DNA from: Fastidiosipila sp964627125
GTDB taxonomy: Bacteria; Bacillota; Clostridia; Saccharofermentanales; Fastidiosipilaceae
Direction of reading: 5' to 3'
Length of the DNA: 15,869 nt
Assembly (NCBI GenBank): GCA_964627125.1
Contig: CAZVJQ010000031.1
Coordinates: 1-15,869 of the forward strand
In this document: positions 6,966 through 14,658 of the stretch, piece by piece
Position numbering within the stretch: position 1 is the stretch's first letter
Layout: each line of letters starts with the position of its first letter
Position numbers and translations under genes: made by a program
Notes under the pieces: model-generated
The model's database searches: none
Told to the model about the DNA's origin: nothing
The model's input: the letters and a program-made list of their open reading frames with translations, nothing else

Positions 6966-7754
6966 CTAACCGAAGCGTCCTGAAATGTAAGCTTCTGTTC
7001 TTGCATTAGCTGGATTATTGAAAATCTTCTCTGTGTCGTCATATTCAATAACTTCACCTAGGTACATAAATGCTGTCTTATCACTAATACGAGCTGCTTG
7101 GCTCATTGAGTGAGTAACAATAATAATAGTAAAGTTCTTCTTTAACTCTTCCATTAACTCTTCGATTTTACCTGTAGCGATTGGGTCAAGTGCTGATGTA
7201 GGCTCATCCATTAGGATAACTGATGGTTGAAGCGCAATTGCTCTAGCAATACATAGACGTTGTTGCTGACCACCTGATAATCTTGTACCACTCTTGTTTA
7301 AGTCATCTTTAACTTCATCCCATAAAGCAGCTTGCTTAAGTGATGATTCAACAACTTCATCTAAAATAGCCTTATCAGTAATACCTTGAACTCTTAAACC
7401 ATAACTAACGTTATCATAAATGCTCATTGGGAATGGGTTTGGATGTTGGAAAACCATACCTACTTCAGTTCTTAAACGTACAACGTCTAAGTCTGGGTTA
7501 TTGTAGATATCTCTTTCTCCATCTAGTAAGATTTTACCTTCAATTCTTGCACCTTCAACTAAGTCATTCATTCTGTTTAAACATCTTAATAATGTTGATT
7601 TACCACAACCTGAAGGACCGATAAGCGCTGTAACCATGTTTTTATTTATTGTTATATCTATATCTTTTAAAGCATGGAAATCACCATAGAATAAATCTAA
7701 ATTTTCAACCTTAAAGATTGGATCATGTGTTTTTACATTTGTTTCTGTTGACAT
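6966..7754 (-). CDS. pstB: Phosphate ABC transporter ATP-binding protein PstB
   Basis: The 262-residue ATPase powers phosphate import, with two copies docking on PstC/PstA at the cytoplasmic face. All ABC motifs are present: Walker A GPSGCGKS (46-53), Q-loop FQHPNPFPMSIYDNV (102-116, with the PFPMSI segment typical of PstB), signature LSGGQQQR (159-166), Walker B VILMDE (179-184), D-loop SALD (187-190) and switch His215. The C-terminal YISGRFG is the usual PstB ending. Length matches the family. The ATG lies 6 bases past the pstA stop, with GGGAG nine bases before it, so it is cotranscribed with pstCA. Confidence 0.97.
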   Translation of the reverse strand: MSTETNVKTHDPIFKVENLDLFYGDFHALKDIDITINKNMVTALIGPSGCGKSTLLRCLNRMNDLVEGARIEGKILLDGERDIYNNPDLDVVRLRTEVGMVFQHPNPFPMSIYDNVSYGLRVQGITDKAILDEVVESSLKQAALWDEVKDDLNKSGTRLSGGQQQRLCIARAIALQPSVILMDEPTSALDPIATGKIEELMEELKKNFTIIIVTHSMSQAARISDKTAFMYLGEVIEYDDTEKIFNNPANARTEAYISGRFG

Positions 7755-7760
7755 TTTAAA

Positions 7761-9029
7761 TTACTCCCATCTCTTGTTTAATCTATTAGAAATAAATCTA
7801 ACAGTTAAGTTAAGTACGAATACTACGATTAATATCAGAATTGATATTGCACTGGCCAAAGCAAAGTTAGGTTGCTCGCCACTCATGACTGACCAGATTT
7901 GGACTGCTAAGGATGTACCACTACCTGTCCATTGAGGATTATCAGATACTGATGTACCCATAGTATAAATCAATGCTGCTGATTCACCGATAACTCTTGA
8001 GACAGACAGTAAGGCTGCTGAGAGTATACCTGGTAGTGCATTAGGTAAAACTACCTTAAAGATTGTTTGAGTTCTAGTTGCACCAAGTGCTAATGAACCC
8101 ATTCTTAATCCAGTAGGAACTGTTTTAAGAGCTTCTTCAGTTTGTCTAATAATAACTGGTAGTAATACAACTGCCATTGTTAGACCACCTAGAAGTACGT
8201 TAGGGGTTGTTGCTCCAAATACAGCCGTAATTGGGAATAAAACTGTCATACCCATAAGACCAAATACAATACTTGGAACCCCGTTAAGCATCTCTATGGC
8301 TGTACGCATAGCGTTAGTTGCTGCATTATCTCTAGCTAATTCATTTAGATAAATGGCTGCTGCTACCCCGATAGGTAATGAGATAAGTAGAGTTACTAAA
8401 ATTAACATTAGAGTAGATAGAATAGAACCTCTAATACCTCCACCTGGAGTTTGGAAGAATAAGGAACTAATTCCTTCAGCTTCTTCTTCAAGAGTAGTTA
8501 CTAATTCTTCTGCATTGTCGGGACTGATTAGAGCTGGTAAACCTTCAGAATTGACATAACTAAATGATCTAACATTTGTTCCTGGTCTAGGTTCCAGTGG
8601 TGTACCTTGATCAGGACCTGCAGTAACTGTTCCTGACATTAATGGAGAATTCTCATCAACATATGTTATACCAACTGTTCTAGCTCCTGATGCATCTCTT
8701 GTATCACTAACTGCAAAACCAAATCTAGGTGAGAAGACAGCTTCTTCTTCTAAATCATCTGGTCTTGCAAATTCACCTGCTTCAGGTTCTTGGAAGGTAA
8801 TATTGTAGTTTCCTGACCAGTAATCACCTGTAATCATATCCCAGTTTAAAGTACTCCAACCATTACTGAAGATATAAAATACAACTGATCCTAGGACAAA
8901 TACTGCTAATGCTGCGGAAACATATGTAAAGAAATTTTTGACATTGTCCTCGAATTTTCTCCTAGGACTCATACCTCTATTTCCTTTAAGTACTTGATCG
9001 AATGTAGCGTTATTTGAATCTTTACTCAT
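7761..9029 (-). CDS. pstA: Phosphate ABC transporter permease PstA with large external-loop insertion
   Basis: PstA is one half of the membrane channel. At 422 residues it is much longer than the usual 280-300. TM1 is at about 35-55. Residues about 75-193 then form an acidic, hydrophilic stretch of roughly 120 residues with several beta-like segments (PRFGFAVS, ARTVGITYVDE, VRSFSYVNSEGLPAL) before the normal permease resumes at TPGGGIRGSILST (194-206). The EAA loop that contacts PstB is clear (EEALKTVPTGLRMGSLALGA, 298-317). After TM1 about five more membrane segments follow. The insert lies outside the cell, on the PstS side. Some proteobacterial PstA proteins carry an N-terminal DUF3333 extension; I cannot say whether this is related. 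The start codon overlaps the end of pstC by 8 bp, indicating tight coupling. Confidence 0.93.
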   Translation of the reverse strand: MSKDSNNATFDQVLKGNRGMSPRRKFEDNVKNFFTYVSAALAVFVLGSVVFYIFSNGWSTLNWDMITGDYWSGNYNITFQEPEAGEFARPDDLEEEAVFSPRFGFAVSDTRDASGARTVGITYVDENSPLMSGTVTAGPDQGTPLEPRPGTNVRSFSYVNSEGLPALISPDNAEELVTTLEEEAEGISSLFFQTPGGGIRGSILSTLMLILVTLLISLPIGVAAAIYLNELARDNAATNAMRTAIEMLNGVPSIVFGLMGMTVLFPITAVFGATTPNVLLGGLTMAVVLLPVIIRQTEEALKTVPTGLRMGSLALGATRTQTIFKVVLPNALPGILSAALLSVSRVIGESAALIYTMGTSVSDNPQWTGSGTSLAVQIWSVMSGEQPNFALASAISILILIVVFVLNLTVRFISNRLNKRWE

Positions 9030-9972
9030 CTTTGAATCCTCCTAAGTTATTTCTAACGTAGTGAATACCTAGGTTGGTAAGAATTACTATAACCATAAGT
9101 ACAATACCAACTGAGAATCGAATATCATAGTCTAAACCTGTGGTTTCTTTTAATCCAGATAACATCGTAGAGGTTAATGTTCTTGTTGGTAAGAATAAGT
9201 TCCATGTAGGTCCTGATTGGGCATTACCTGCAACCATTGAAACGGCTGTTGCTTCACCAAATGCTCTACCTAAACCTAGAACTAAACCTGCAAATATACC
9301 TGATCTTGCAGAACTTAGAACAACCTTAAAGTTTGTTTGTGTTTGAGATGCTCCTAAAGCAAGTGAACCATGCTCTAACGCAGGGTTAACAGCTCTAATC
9401 GCATTTATAGATAGAGATGTGATTGTTGGGAAAATCATTATTGCTAGTAATAATGAAACTGAAAGTAATGATTGCCCTCCATAAGTAGATACTCCAAAAG
9501 TAGCACCTAAGCGCGAAACTAATCCGGTGATTATATCTGCTGAGAAAACACCGTAAACAACTGATGGAATAGCTGCTAGAAGTTCAACAACCATAGTCAT
9601 TGGGTCTCTTAAAGATTTTGGTGCAATCTTCACGATAAATAGAGCTGTTAGAACAGATATAGGGAATGAAATTAATGCTGCTAAACCTGCTGAGATTAGC
9701 GTATTAATTATGATAAATCCAACTCCATATAGTGAAGGAGTAAAATCTGGTCTCCAGGACATTCCTGTTAAGAATGGTGCTACACTTTGGACGTCATTCT
9801 CATAACCAGGTAAAAATGGTCCTATACCTCTAGCTCCAACAAATACGATAATAACGATTATCATTAGTGCTGATATGATCCCACTAGCAATAAAAACTGC
9901 TCTCCATATCTTATCAATATGGTGGCGGCGATTTACCACTTTCGGATCTATTAGGTCACGTACATTTTCCAC
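9022..9972 (-). CDS. pstC: Phosphate ABC transporter permease PstC
   Basis: The 316-residue membrane protein is the other half of the phosphate channel. TM1 is at about 24-47, followed by an external loop with FLTGMSWRPDFTPSLYGVGF (67-86), typical of PstC, then five further membrane segments. The EAA loop reads INAIRAVNPALEHGSLALGA (189-208). LGRAFGEATAV (234-244) and the VELLAAIPSVVYG segment (129-141) are family signatures. It starts at GTG (9972-9970), chosen because AAAGGAG lies six bases upstream and family similarity begins soon after. It is separated from pstS by a terminator-containing 205-bp gap and overlaps pstA by 8 bp. Confidence 0.96.
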   Translation of the reverse strand: MENVRDLIDPKVVNRRHHIDKIWRAVFIASGIISALMIIVIIVFVGARGIGPFLPGYENDVQSVAPFLTGMSWRPDFTPSLYGVGFIIINTLISAGLAALISFPISVLTALFIVKIAPKSLRDPMTMVVELLAAIPSVVYGVFSADIITGLVSRLGATFGVSTYGGQSLLSVSLLLAIMIFPTITSLSINAIRAVNPALEHGSLALGASQTQTNFKVVLSSARSGIFAGLVLGLGRAFGEATAVSMVAGNAQSGPTWNLFLPTRTLTSTMLSGLKETTGLDYDIRFSVGIVLMVIVILTNLGIHYVRNNLGGFKDE

Positions 9973-10104
9973 GTACGACTCCTTTCTTAAAAGCCACTAG
10001 GCTAACGAAAAATATTTAATTAGAAAACTATCCTATTTATTGTAACTTTAAAATAAAATTTATTCTCTAATTATTTACTTCTTGTTCATTTTAAAATTAT
10101 CAGT

Positions 10105-10136
10105 AAAAAGGCTTAGCCATATACATAGCTAAGCCT
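10105..10136 (-). terminator. Intrinsic terminator between pstS and pstC
   Basis: AGGCTTAGC and GCTAAGCCT form a perfect 9-bp stem around a 10-base loop. On the - strand it is followed by TTTTT, about 40 bases past the pstS stop. Because pstCAB follow without an obvious strong promoter, this is probably a partial terminator that makes pstS mRNA more abundant than permease mRNA, a known pattern in pst operons. Confidence 0.85.
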
Positions 10137-10177
10137 AGTTTTATGCATTATGCATTGTTAAAAGGTTTTGCTACAAA

Positions 10178-11215
10178 TTAAGCTGCTAAGTCTTCCCAAT
10201 TTGTTGCTGCACCTGTAAAGATGTCAAATACTTGATCATTTGATAAGTTTTCTAATGTGTTACCAGCTTCTACAACTACTACAACTGCGTCAAGAGCGTA
10301 TACACCTGATTCTAAACCATCTTCTACTGTTTCATCGTCATTGAATGCACGTGAAGCGAAACCTAAGTCAGCACCATTTGCGCCATCTTTTTCTTCACCT
10401 AAAACTCTTCTAAATCCATCACCTGAACCTGTGTGAGCCATTGTGTATTCTACACCGTGTAAACCTTGGAATGCGTCTAAAGCTGCTTGTAATGTACTTT
10501 CAACTGATGTTGAACCAGCTGTTCTTAATGTTACACCGCTTAAGTCTTCGCCTAATACTTCGTGGTTTTCTGATAGTTCAGCCCATGCTGTACCTGAAGC
10601 TACGTCAACGATACCACCTTCTGATGCTACTGCTGCTAAACCTTCAGTTGAATTTAACATGAAGTCTACGAATGCTGCTGCAACTGCTTGAGTTGTGTCA
10701 TCTGCGAAGTCACCATCTGCACGTGTTACGAATGAGAATGGTCTTGCTAATGTGTATGATCCATCTAAAACTGTTTCTTCTGATGGAACTACACCTTCAT
10801 ATGCTAATGGTTTAATGTTATTAGCATCGAAGTCTGTTGTTAATGAAACATAACCGATACCTTGTGTATCTTGTCCTGTAGCTGTTGCTAAAGCACCGTT
10901 ATTATCTTGGATACTTGCTGCATCTAATAGAGGTGAGTCATCTTCACCGAAACCTACGATATCTTGGAATGCACCACGTGTACCTGATGAGTCATCACGG
11001 CTATATACGTGTATTTCACCTGAAGTTTCACCTGCTGGCTCTTCTTCCTCTTCTTCTTCAGTAGTTGTTTCTTCTGTTTCTTCTTCTTCAGTTGTTGTAG
11101 ATTCTACTTCTACGTCTGTAGTACCCTCTGTTTCAGTATCAGTATTACATGCTGCTAAAGTAAATACTAAAACACTAGCTAGAACTACGCTTAAACTTCT
11201 TGCGAATTTCTTCAT
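10178..11215 (-). CDS. pstS: Circularly permuted PstS-type phosphate-binding lipoprotein
   Basis: The 345-residue lipoprotein binds phosphate outside the membrane for the PstCAB channel. A signal peptide ends in lipobox LAAC (20-23), with Cys23 lipid-anchored. A Thr/Glu-rich acidic linker follows (24-65). The binding domain is in inverted order. Residues 66-205 match the second part of ordinary PstS: IHVYSRDDSSGTRGAF (68-83, with Arg73, Asp75, Ser77, Gly78, Thr79 in the phosphate-binding pattern), GIGYVSL (119-125), DGSYTLARPF (151-160) and FVDFMLNSTEG (182-192). Residues 228-345 match the first part: VTLRTAGSTSVE (228-239), TGSGDGFRRV (262-271), DLGFASR (283-289), and DIFTGAATNWEDL (331-343) at the very C-terminus. 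Nothing seems missing. The gene has strongly biased codons, suggesting high expression. AAGGAG precedes the ATG. It leads the operon under a Pho box and is followed by a terminator. Confidence 0.93.
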   Translation of the reverse strand: MKKFARSLSVVLASVLVFTLAACNTDTETEGTTDVEVESTTTEEEETEETTTEEEEEEEPAGETSGEIHVYSRDDSSGTRGAFQDIVGFGEDDSPLLDAASIQDNNGALATATGQDTQGIGYVSLTTDFDANNIKPLAYEGVVPSEETVLDGSYTLARPFSFVTRADGDFADDTTQAVAAAFVDFMLNSTEGLAAVASEGGIVDVASGTAWAELSENHEVLGEDLSGVTLRTAGSTSVESTLQAALDAFQGLHGVEYTMAHTGSGDGFRRVLGEEKDGANGADLGFASRAFNDDETVEDGLESGVYALDAVVVVVEAGNTLENLSNDQVFDIFTGAATNWEDLAA

Positions 11216-11269
11216 ACTTTTTTCTCTCCTTGTTTCTGGTCCGAAATTTTATTAAGGACACTTAATTTA

Positions 11270-11287
11270 ATATGTATAAATACATAT
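11270..11287 (-). other. AT-rich inverted repeat in pstS leader
   Basis: ATATGTA, loop TAAA, TACATAT is a perfect 7-bp inverted repeat located between the predicted pstS start site and its ribosome site. It may form a weak 5' leader hairpin affecting mRNA stability; the AT-only base pairs, apart from one GC, make it marginal. Confidence 0.3.
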
Positions 11288-11302
11288 CGAACATCAGGAA
11301 TA

Positions 11303-11355
11303 ATTCTATACCCCAGATGTTAAAACAAGGTTAAAATTGGTTAAGGAAAGGTTAA
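11303..11355 (-). promoter_or_regulatory. Pho box (four direct repeats) and -10 of the pstS promoter
   Basis: On the - strand four direct repeats read TTAACC (11355-11350), TTAACC (11344-11339), TTAACC (11334-11329) and TTAACA (11323-11318), spaced 11, 10 and 11 bases. This matches the Bacillus PhoP-box pattern of TT(A/C/T)ACA units about 11 bases apart. A -10-like TAGAAT (11308-11303) follows 9 bases after the last repeat, and no TTGACA -35 is present, as expected where bound regulator replaces it. The start would be near 11296, about 80 bases before the pstS ATG. The regulator encoded at 5316-6029 is the likely binder. Confidence 0.85.
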
Positions 11356-11631
11356 GAAAATTCACAATCTCCAAGATTATCTAATTTCTACATAATACGT
11401 AAAAATGCAATAATTTTTATCTAACACTTTGCCTATAACATTTAACAATCGAAAGATTGATTTATCAGCATTTATCGTATAATTACAGTTTATTAAGTTA
11501 ATGCTTTGGCCAAAGCCCCCTATATAATAGGTATATAAGCAACTCATGTAGAAGCACACTCATATTTTCTAATTATCTTTATACCAAGCTTTATAGTAAA
11601 ATATTTATTGAATTTAAATTCTGGAGTATTT

Positions 11632-12618
11632 ATGAAATTATCTTTATGTATACCTTTTTATAATGAAGAAGAGCAGGTAAAAGTTACGCTAGACACTGTT
11701 AGACCAATCATGGACAGCATCACTTCTGACTATGAAATTATAGTTGTTGATGATGGTTCTAGAGATAAAACCTGGGACATTATCTGGGCAGAAGCTAGTA
11801 AAGATAAGAGAATTCATGGAATCAGATTTAGTAGAAACTTTGGTAAAGAGGCAGCTATTTGTTCAGCGTTAGAGGCTGTGCAAGGGGATGCTGCAATATT
11901 AATGGATGGGGATCTACAGCATCCACCAAGATATATCCCTGAGATGGTGAGAATCTGGTCAGAGGAAGGCTACGATGTAGTCGAAGGCATAAAGAGCGAT
12001 AGAGGATCTGAGAGTAAAATTAAATCTACCACAGCTAATCTCTTCTATGACGGTTTTGAAAAACTAAGTGGTGTATCACTAGCAAATGCCTCAGATTTTA
12101 AACTATTAGATAGACAAGTAGTAGATGCTTGGAATGCTCTAGACGAAAACAACACATTCTTTCGTGGTTTAAGCGCATGGCTAGGTTTTAAGAGATATGA
12201 ATTACCATTTGAAGTGGATGATAGACAGCATGGTGAAACTAAATGGAGCATTAAATCATTATGGAAATTAGCAATTAATGCTGTTACTTCATTCTCAACT
12301 GCACCTTTAAGCTTAATAACTTGGCTAGGAGTAATTTTTGTTGCCCTTTCCGTAATAATTGGTGCAATAACATTAGTTAGATTCTTTATTGGAAATGCAG
12401 TTGAAGGATTTACAACAGTCATACTTCTCCTATTAATAACTGGTGGAGCAATTATGATTTCTCTAGGTTTAATCGGTACTTACATTGGCAAGATATATGA
12501 TGAAGTTAAAGGTAGACCTCGTTTCATCAATATGGAAGAGATTAATAAAGAACAATTTCTAGATAAGTATCAGAAAAATACACCATCAATTGACGAATCA
12601 AGTCAAAATAATTCTTAG
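11632..12618 (+). CDS. GtrB/DPM1-like polyprenyl-phosphate glycosyltransferase (GT2, two C-terminal TM segments)
   Basis: The 328-residue enzyme probably moves a sugar from a nucleotide sugar onto undecaprenyl phosphate at the inner membrane face. The GT2 domain (1-220) shows CIPFYNEEEQ (6-15), IIVVDDGSRD (36-45), FSRNFGKEAAI (66-76), the metal-binding DGD in MDGDLQHPP (91-99) and the late DRQHGETKWS (197-206) typical of the GtrB/ArnC/DPM1 branch. Two transmembrane helices follow at about 227-252 and 262-287, then GTYIGKIYDEVKGRP (282-296), a hallmark of GtrB-like proteins, and a polar tail. I start at ATG 11632, with GGAG five bases upstream, rather than the in-frame TTG at 11608, which has no ribosome site. 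The next gene, a large membrane protein, begins 27 bases after the stop and probably uses the lipid-linked sugar. No GtrA-like flippase is in view. Confidence 0.9.
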   Translation: MKLSLCIPFYNEEEQVKVTLDTVRPIMDSITSDYEIIVVDDGSRDKTWDIIWAEASKDKRIHGIRFSRNFGKEAAICSALEAVQGDAAILMDGDLQHPPRYIPEMVRIWSEEGYDVVEGIKSDRGSESKIKSTTANLFYDGFEKLSGVSLANASDFKLLDRQVVDAWNALDENNTFFRGLSAWLGFKRYELPFEVDDRQHGETKWSIKSLWKLAINAVTSFSTAPLSLITWLGVIFVALSVIIGAITLVRFFIGNAVEGFTTVILLLLITGGAIMISLGLIGTYIGKIYDEVKGRPRFINMEEINKEQFLDKYQKNTPSIDESSQNNS

Positions 12619-12645
12619 TCTTTGATTAATTGAAAGGAGTAAATT

Positions 12646-14658
12646 ATTTTAGCTCTTTTATTTATATTTGCTTCTTACATAATCGGTCTGAGTTTTAGAC
12701 TTGCCTTCACTACAGGCGAAGAAGGTTTAGCATTCCTTAAGGAAAAAGCTAAGATTCTTAACTCTATTCCTAGCTTCATATATTTATCTGCAATTGATCT
12801 AATAATAGGTTTGTACTTCCTAAGTACATTCAACTACTTCTTACGCCATTTTCTCATTGAAGATTTCTACATAAGTATTATCTTAAGTTTCCTTCTGTTC
12901 TTTGTCCTATTAATAGTAATAATATTATCTAAGAGTAGTTATAGTAAGTTAAACAATTTGCTTGCAGAAAACTTCAGCAAGGGTGAAGAGTTTTCTTGGA
13001 AAAATACTCTCTTTGTAGTAATTTGTCAGATTATATTTATAGTTTTCGCATTATTTTTAACTCAACGTTCTTTCTTCTATGACAATAATCGCTTCGAAGC
13101 TGGAGTAACAGTATTTAGTGATTTAGCTCCGCATACAGCACTTGTAAGAAACTTTGGAATTGGCGGTAATATACCTGCTTCATACCCACACTTCGCAGAT
13201 GCTGGAATGAATTATCACTTTTTCTTTTACTATTTAGCAGGTATATTAAATGGTCTAGGAATGAGATTAGATTTTGCTCTAAATATCCCCTCAGCACTTG
13301 GAACTTATACCTTCATGACATTAATATCCTTGATTGCAGTCGCTCTAAGTAAGAAGATAGCTGCCTGGGGATTAGTTAGTTTCTTATTTATTTTCAGAAG
13401 CTCATTAAGCGGATTTTATATACTCTTTGATGACTTAAGAATCACAGGAAATTTATTCACAAGTATTGGGAATTTATATAATTCTACTTCCTACTCAGGA
13501 CCACTACTTCGAGATGATTGGGGATTATACAACTTAAATGTCTATGCTAACCAGAGACACCTTCTATTTGTATTAGCAATAGCTATTTGGATACTTATTA
13601 TCTTCCTTCCACTTTTAGCTCAAGGGGATAAAGAAGAATCTAAATTAACTACAAATTGGTCTGCAGTAATTGGTACATCTTTTATTGCACTTAGTATTTC
13701 ATATTGGCATGGATCCATAACTATAGCCTTAGATTTAATCTTAATTATCTGGGCATTATTCTCCAAAGAAAAACTAAAATATCTTGTCTTCGGTCTAACC
13801 ACAGTAGTTGGAGCGCTATTGATGCTTGCAACATTCACCCGAGGAGAAGGTGCTTTATCCACAGGTAATATCTTCCACTGGGGTTATATCCTAGAAGATA
13901 TTTCTATAACTTCGGTTTTAGGTTTCTTATTAATTCTCTTCGGTTTAGCATTTATATTAATGGCAATAAATCCATTCTTACAAAAGAAGAGAAACTTAAA
14001 GATAATTACTGCTTCCCTATGGCTACCTGTCCTATTTGCACTTACAATTTCTTTAACACCAGATGTAACTGTAAACCATAAATTCTTTATGATTACTCAA
14101 ATCCTATTTCTACCATTTGTTGCTGAATTGTTGCTACGACTTTGGCATATGGGTAAAAACAAGTGGACTCAGATTGGTCTGAGAACATTGACCGCCTCCA
14201 TGATCTTCATACTAACTTTCACAGGTCTGACTGATTTTTGGACATATAAGAATGTTTCTGTAATTACCACTTGGGCAAATGCTAGTGATGATTTCACTCT
14301 TTGGCTAGAAGAAAATACAGAAGATAATTCTGTAAATCTAACTCCACCTTGGCACTATCACTCATACTACATAAGCGGTAGACAAGCTTGGTATGGTTAT
14401 TCTTATTACTCTTCATCTGCTGGCTATGACACAGATGCAAGATTAGAAGATATTCGTTGGATTTTATCCGCAAGCCCAGATGCTTATACAGACATTGTCA
14501 GCTACTTAAATGCTAACAATCTTGAATATATATTTATAGATGACTATTGGAGAAGCTCAGATGAGTACTACATCAATGAGAACCAGCTTGCTGAATGGTT
14601 TGAATTAGCAGCAAGCTTCCCTGAATATGGCTATTTAAATATTTATAAAGTTAATTAG
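12646..14658 (+). CDS. Large polytopic GT-C-like membrane protein, probable glycosyltransferase, with ATT start
   Basis: From an AAAGGAG site (12633-12639) the frame is open from ATT codons at 12643 and 12646, but no ATG, GTG or TTG occurs until TTG at 12811. The hydrophobic N-terminus encoded between (LALLFIFASYIIGLSFRLAF) looks like coding sequence, so I use ATT 12646, six bases after the ribosome site, giving 670 residues. The protein has about a dozen membrane helices. An early external loop carries SDLAPH (158-163), an acidic motif in the place where GT-C enzymes hold a catalytic residue, followed by PHFADAGMNYHFFFYYLAG. A soluble C-terminal region of about 130 residues (from WTYKNVSVITT) has many Trp/Tyr and Asp. 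I infer a GT-C transferase taking sugar from a polyprenyl carrier made by the upstream GtrB-like enzyme; acceptor unknown. The stop overlaps that of the converging dehydrogenase gene. Confidence 0.75.
   Translation: MLALLFIFASYIIGLSFRLAFTTGEEGLAFLKEKAKILNSIPSFIYLSAIDLIIGLYFLSTFNYFLRHFLIEDFYISIILSFLLFFVLLIVIILSKSSYSKLNNLLAENFSKGEEFSWKNTLFVVICQIIFIVFALFLTQRSFFYDNNRFEAGVTVFSDLAPHTALVRNFGIGGNIPASYPHFADAGMNYHFFFYYLAGILNGLGMRLDFALNIPSALGTYTFMTLISLIAVALSKKIAAWGLVSFLFIFRSSLSGFYILFDDLRITGNLFTSIGNLYNSTSYSGPLLRDDWGLYNLNVYANQRHLLFVLAIAIWILIIFLPLLAQGDKEESKLTTNWSAVIGTSFIALSISYWHGSITIALDLILIIWALFSKEKLKYLVFGLTTVVGALLMLATFTRGEGALSTGNIFHWGYILEDISITSVLGFLLILFGLAFILMAINPFLQKKRNLKIITASLWLPVLFALTISLTPDVTVNHKFFMITQILFLPFVAELLLRLWHMGKNKWTQIGLRTLTASMIFILTFTGLTDFWTYKNVSVITTWANASDDFTLWLEENTEDNSVNLTPPWHYHSYYISGRQAWYGYSYYSSSAGYDTDARLEDIRWILSASPDAYTDIVSYLNANNLEYIFIDDYWRSSDEYYINENQLAEWFELAASFPEYGYLNIYKVN

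Larger units (their letters stand above)
11216..11631. other. 416-bp divergent spacer between pstS and the glycosyltransferase operon
   Basis: Besides the pstS leader and Pho box, the right half holds candidate + strand promoter parts for the glycosyltransferase gene: TATAAT at 11478-11483 with TTGATT 15 bases upstream, and TATAAT at 11523-11528 with no good -35. A perfect 14-bp palindrome GCTTTGGCCAAAGC (11503-11516) sits just before the second -10, where an operator could lie. A 60-codon reverse frame (11559-11377) has no ribosome site or coding look and is not called. No RNA gene was recognised. Confidence 0.5.

Noticed and set aside
11608..12618. TTG at 11608 as start of the GtrB-like gene
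   Set aside because: The ATG at 11632 has GGAG at correct spacing and begins exactly where the family fold begins.
12811..14658. TTG at 12811 as start of the large membrane protein
   Set aside because: No ribosome site precedes it, and 55 in-frame upstream codons look coding and begin just after AAAGGAG.
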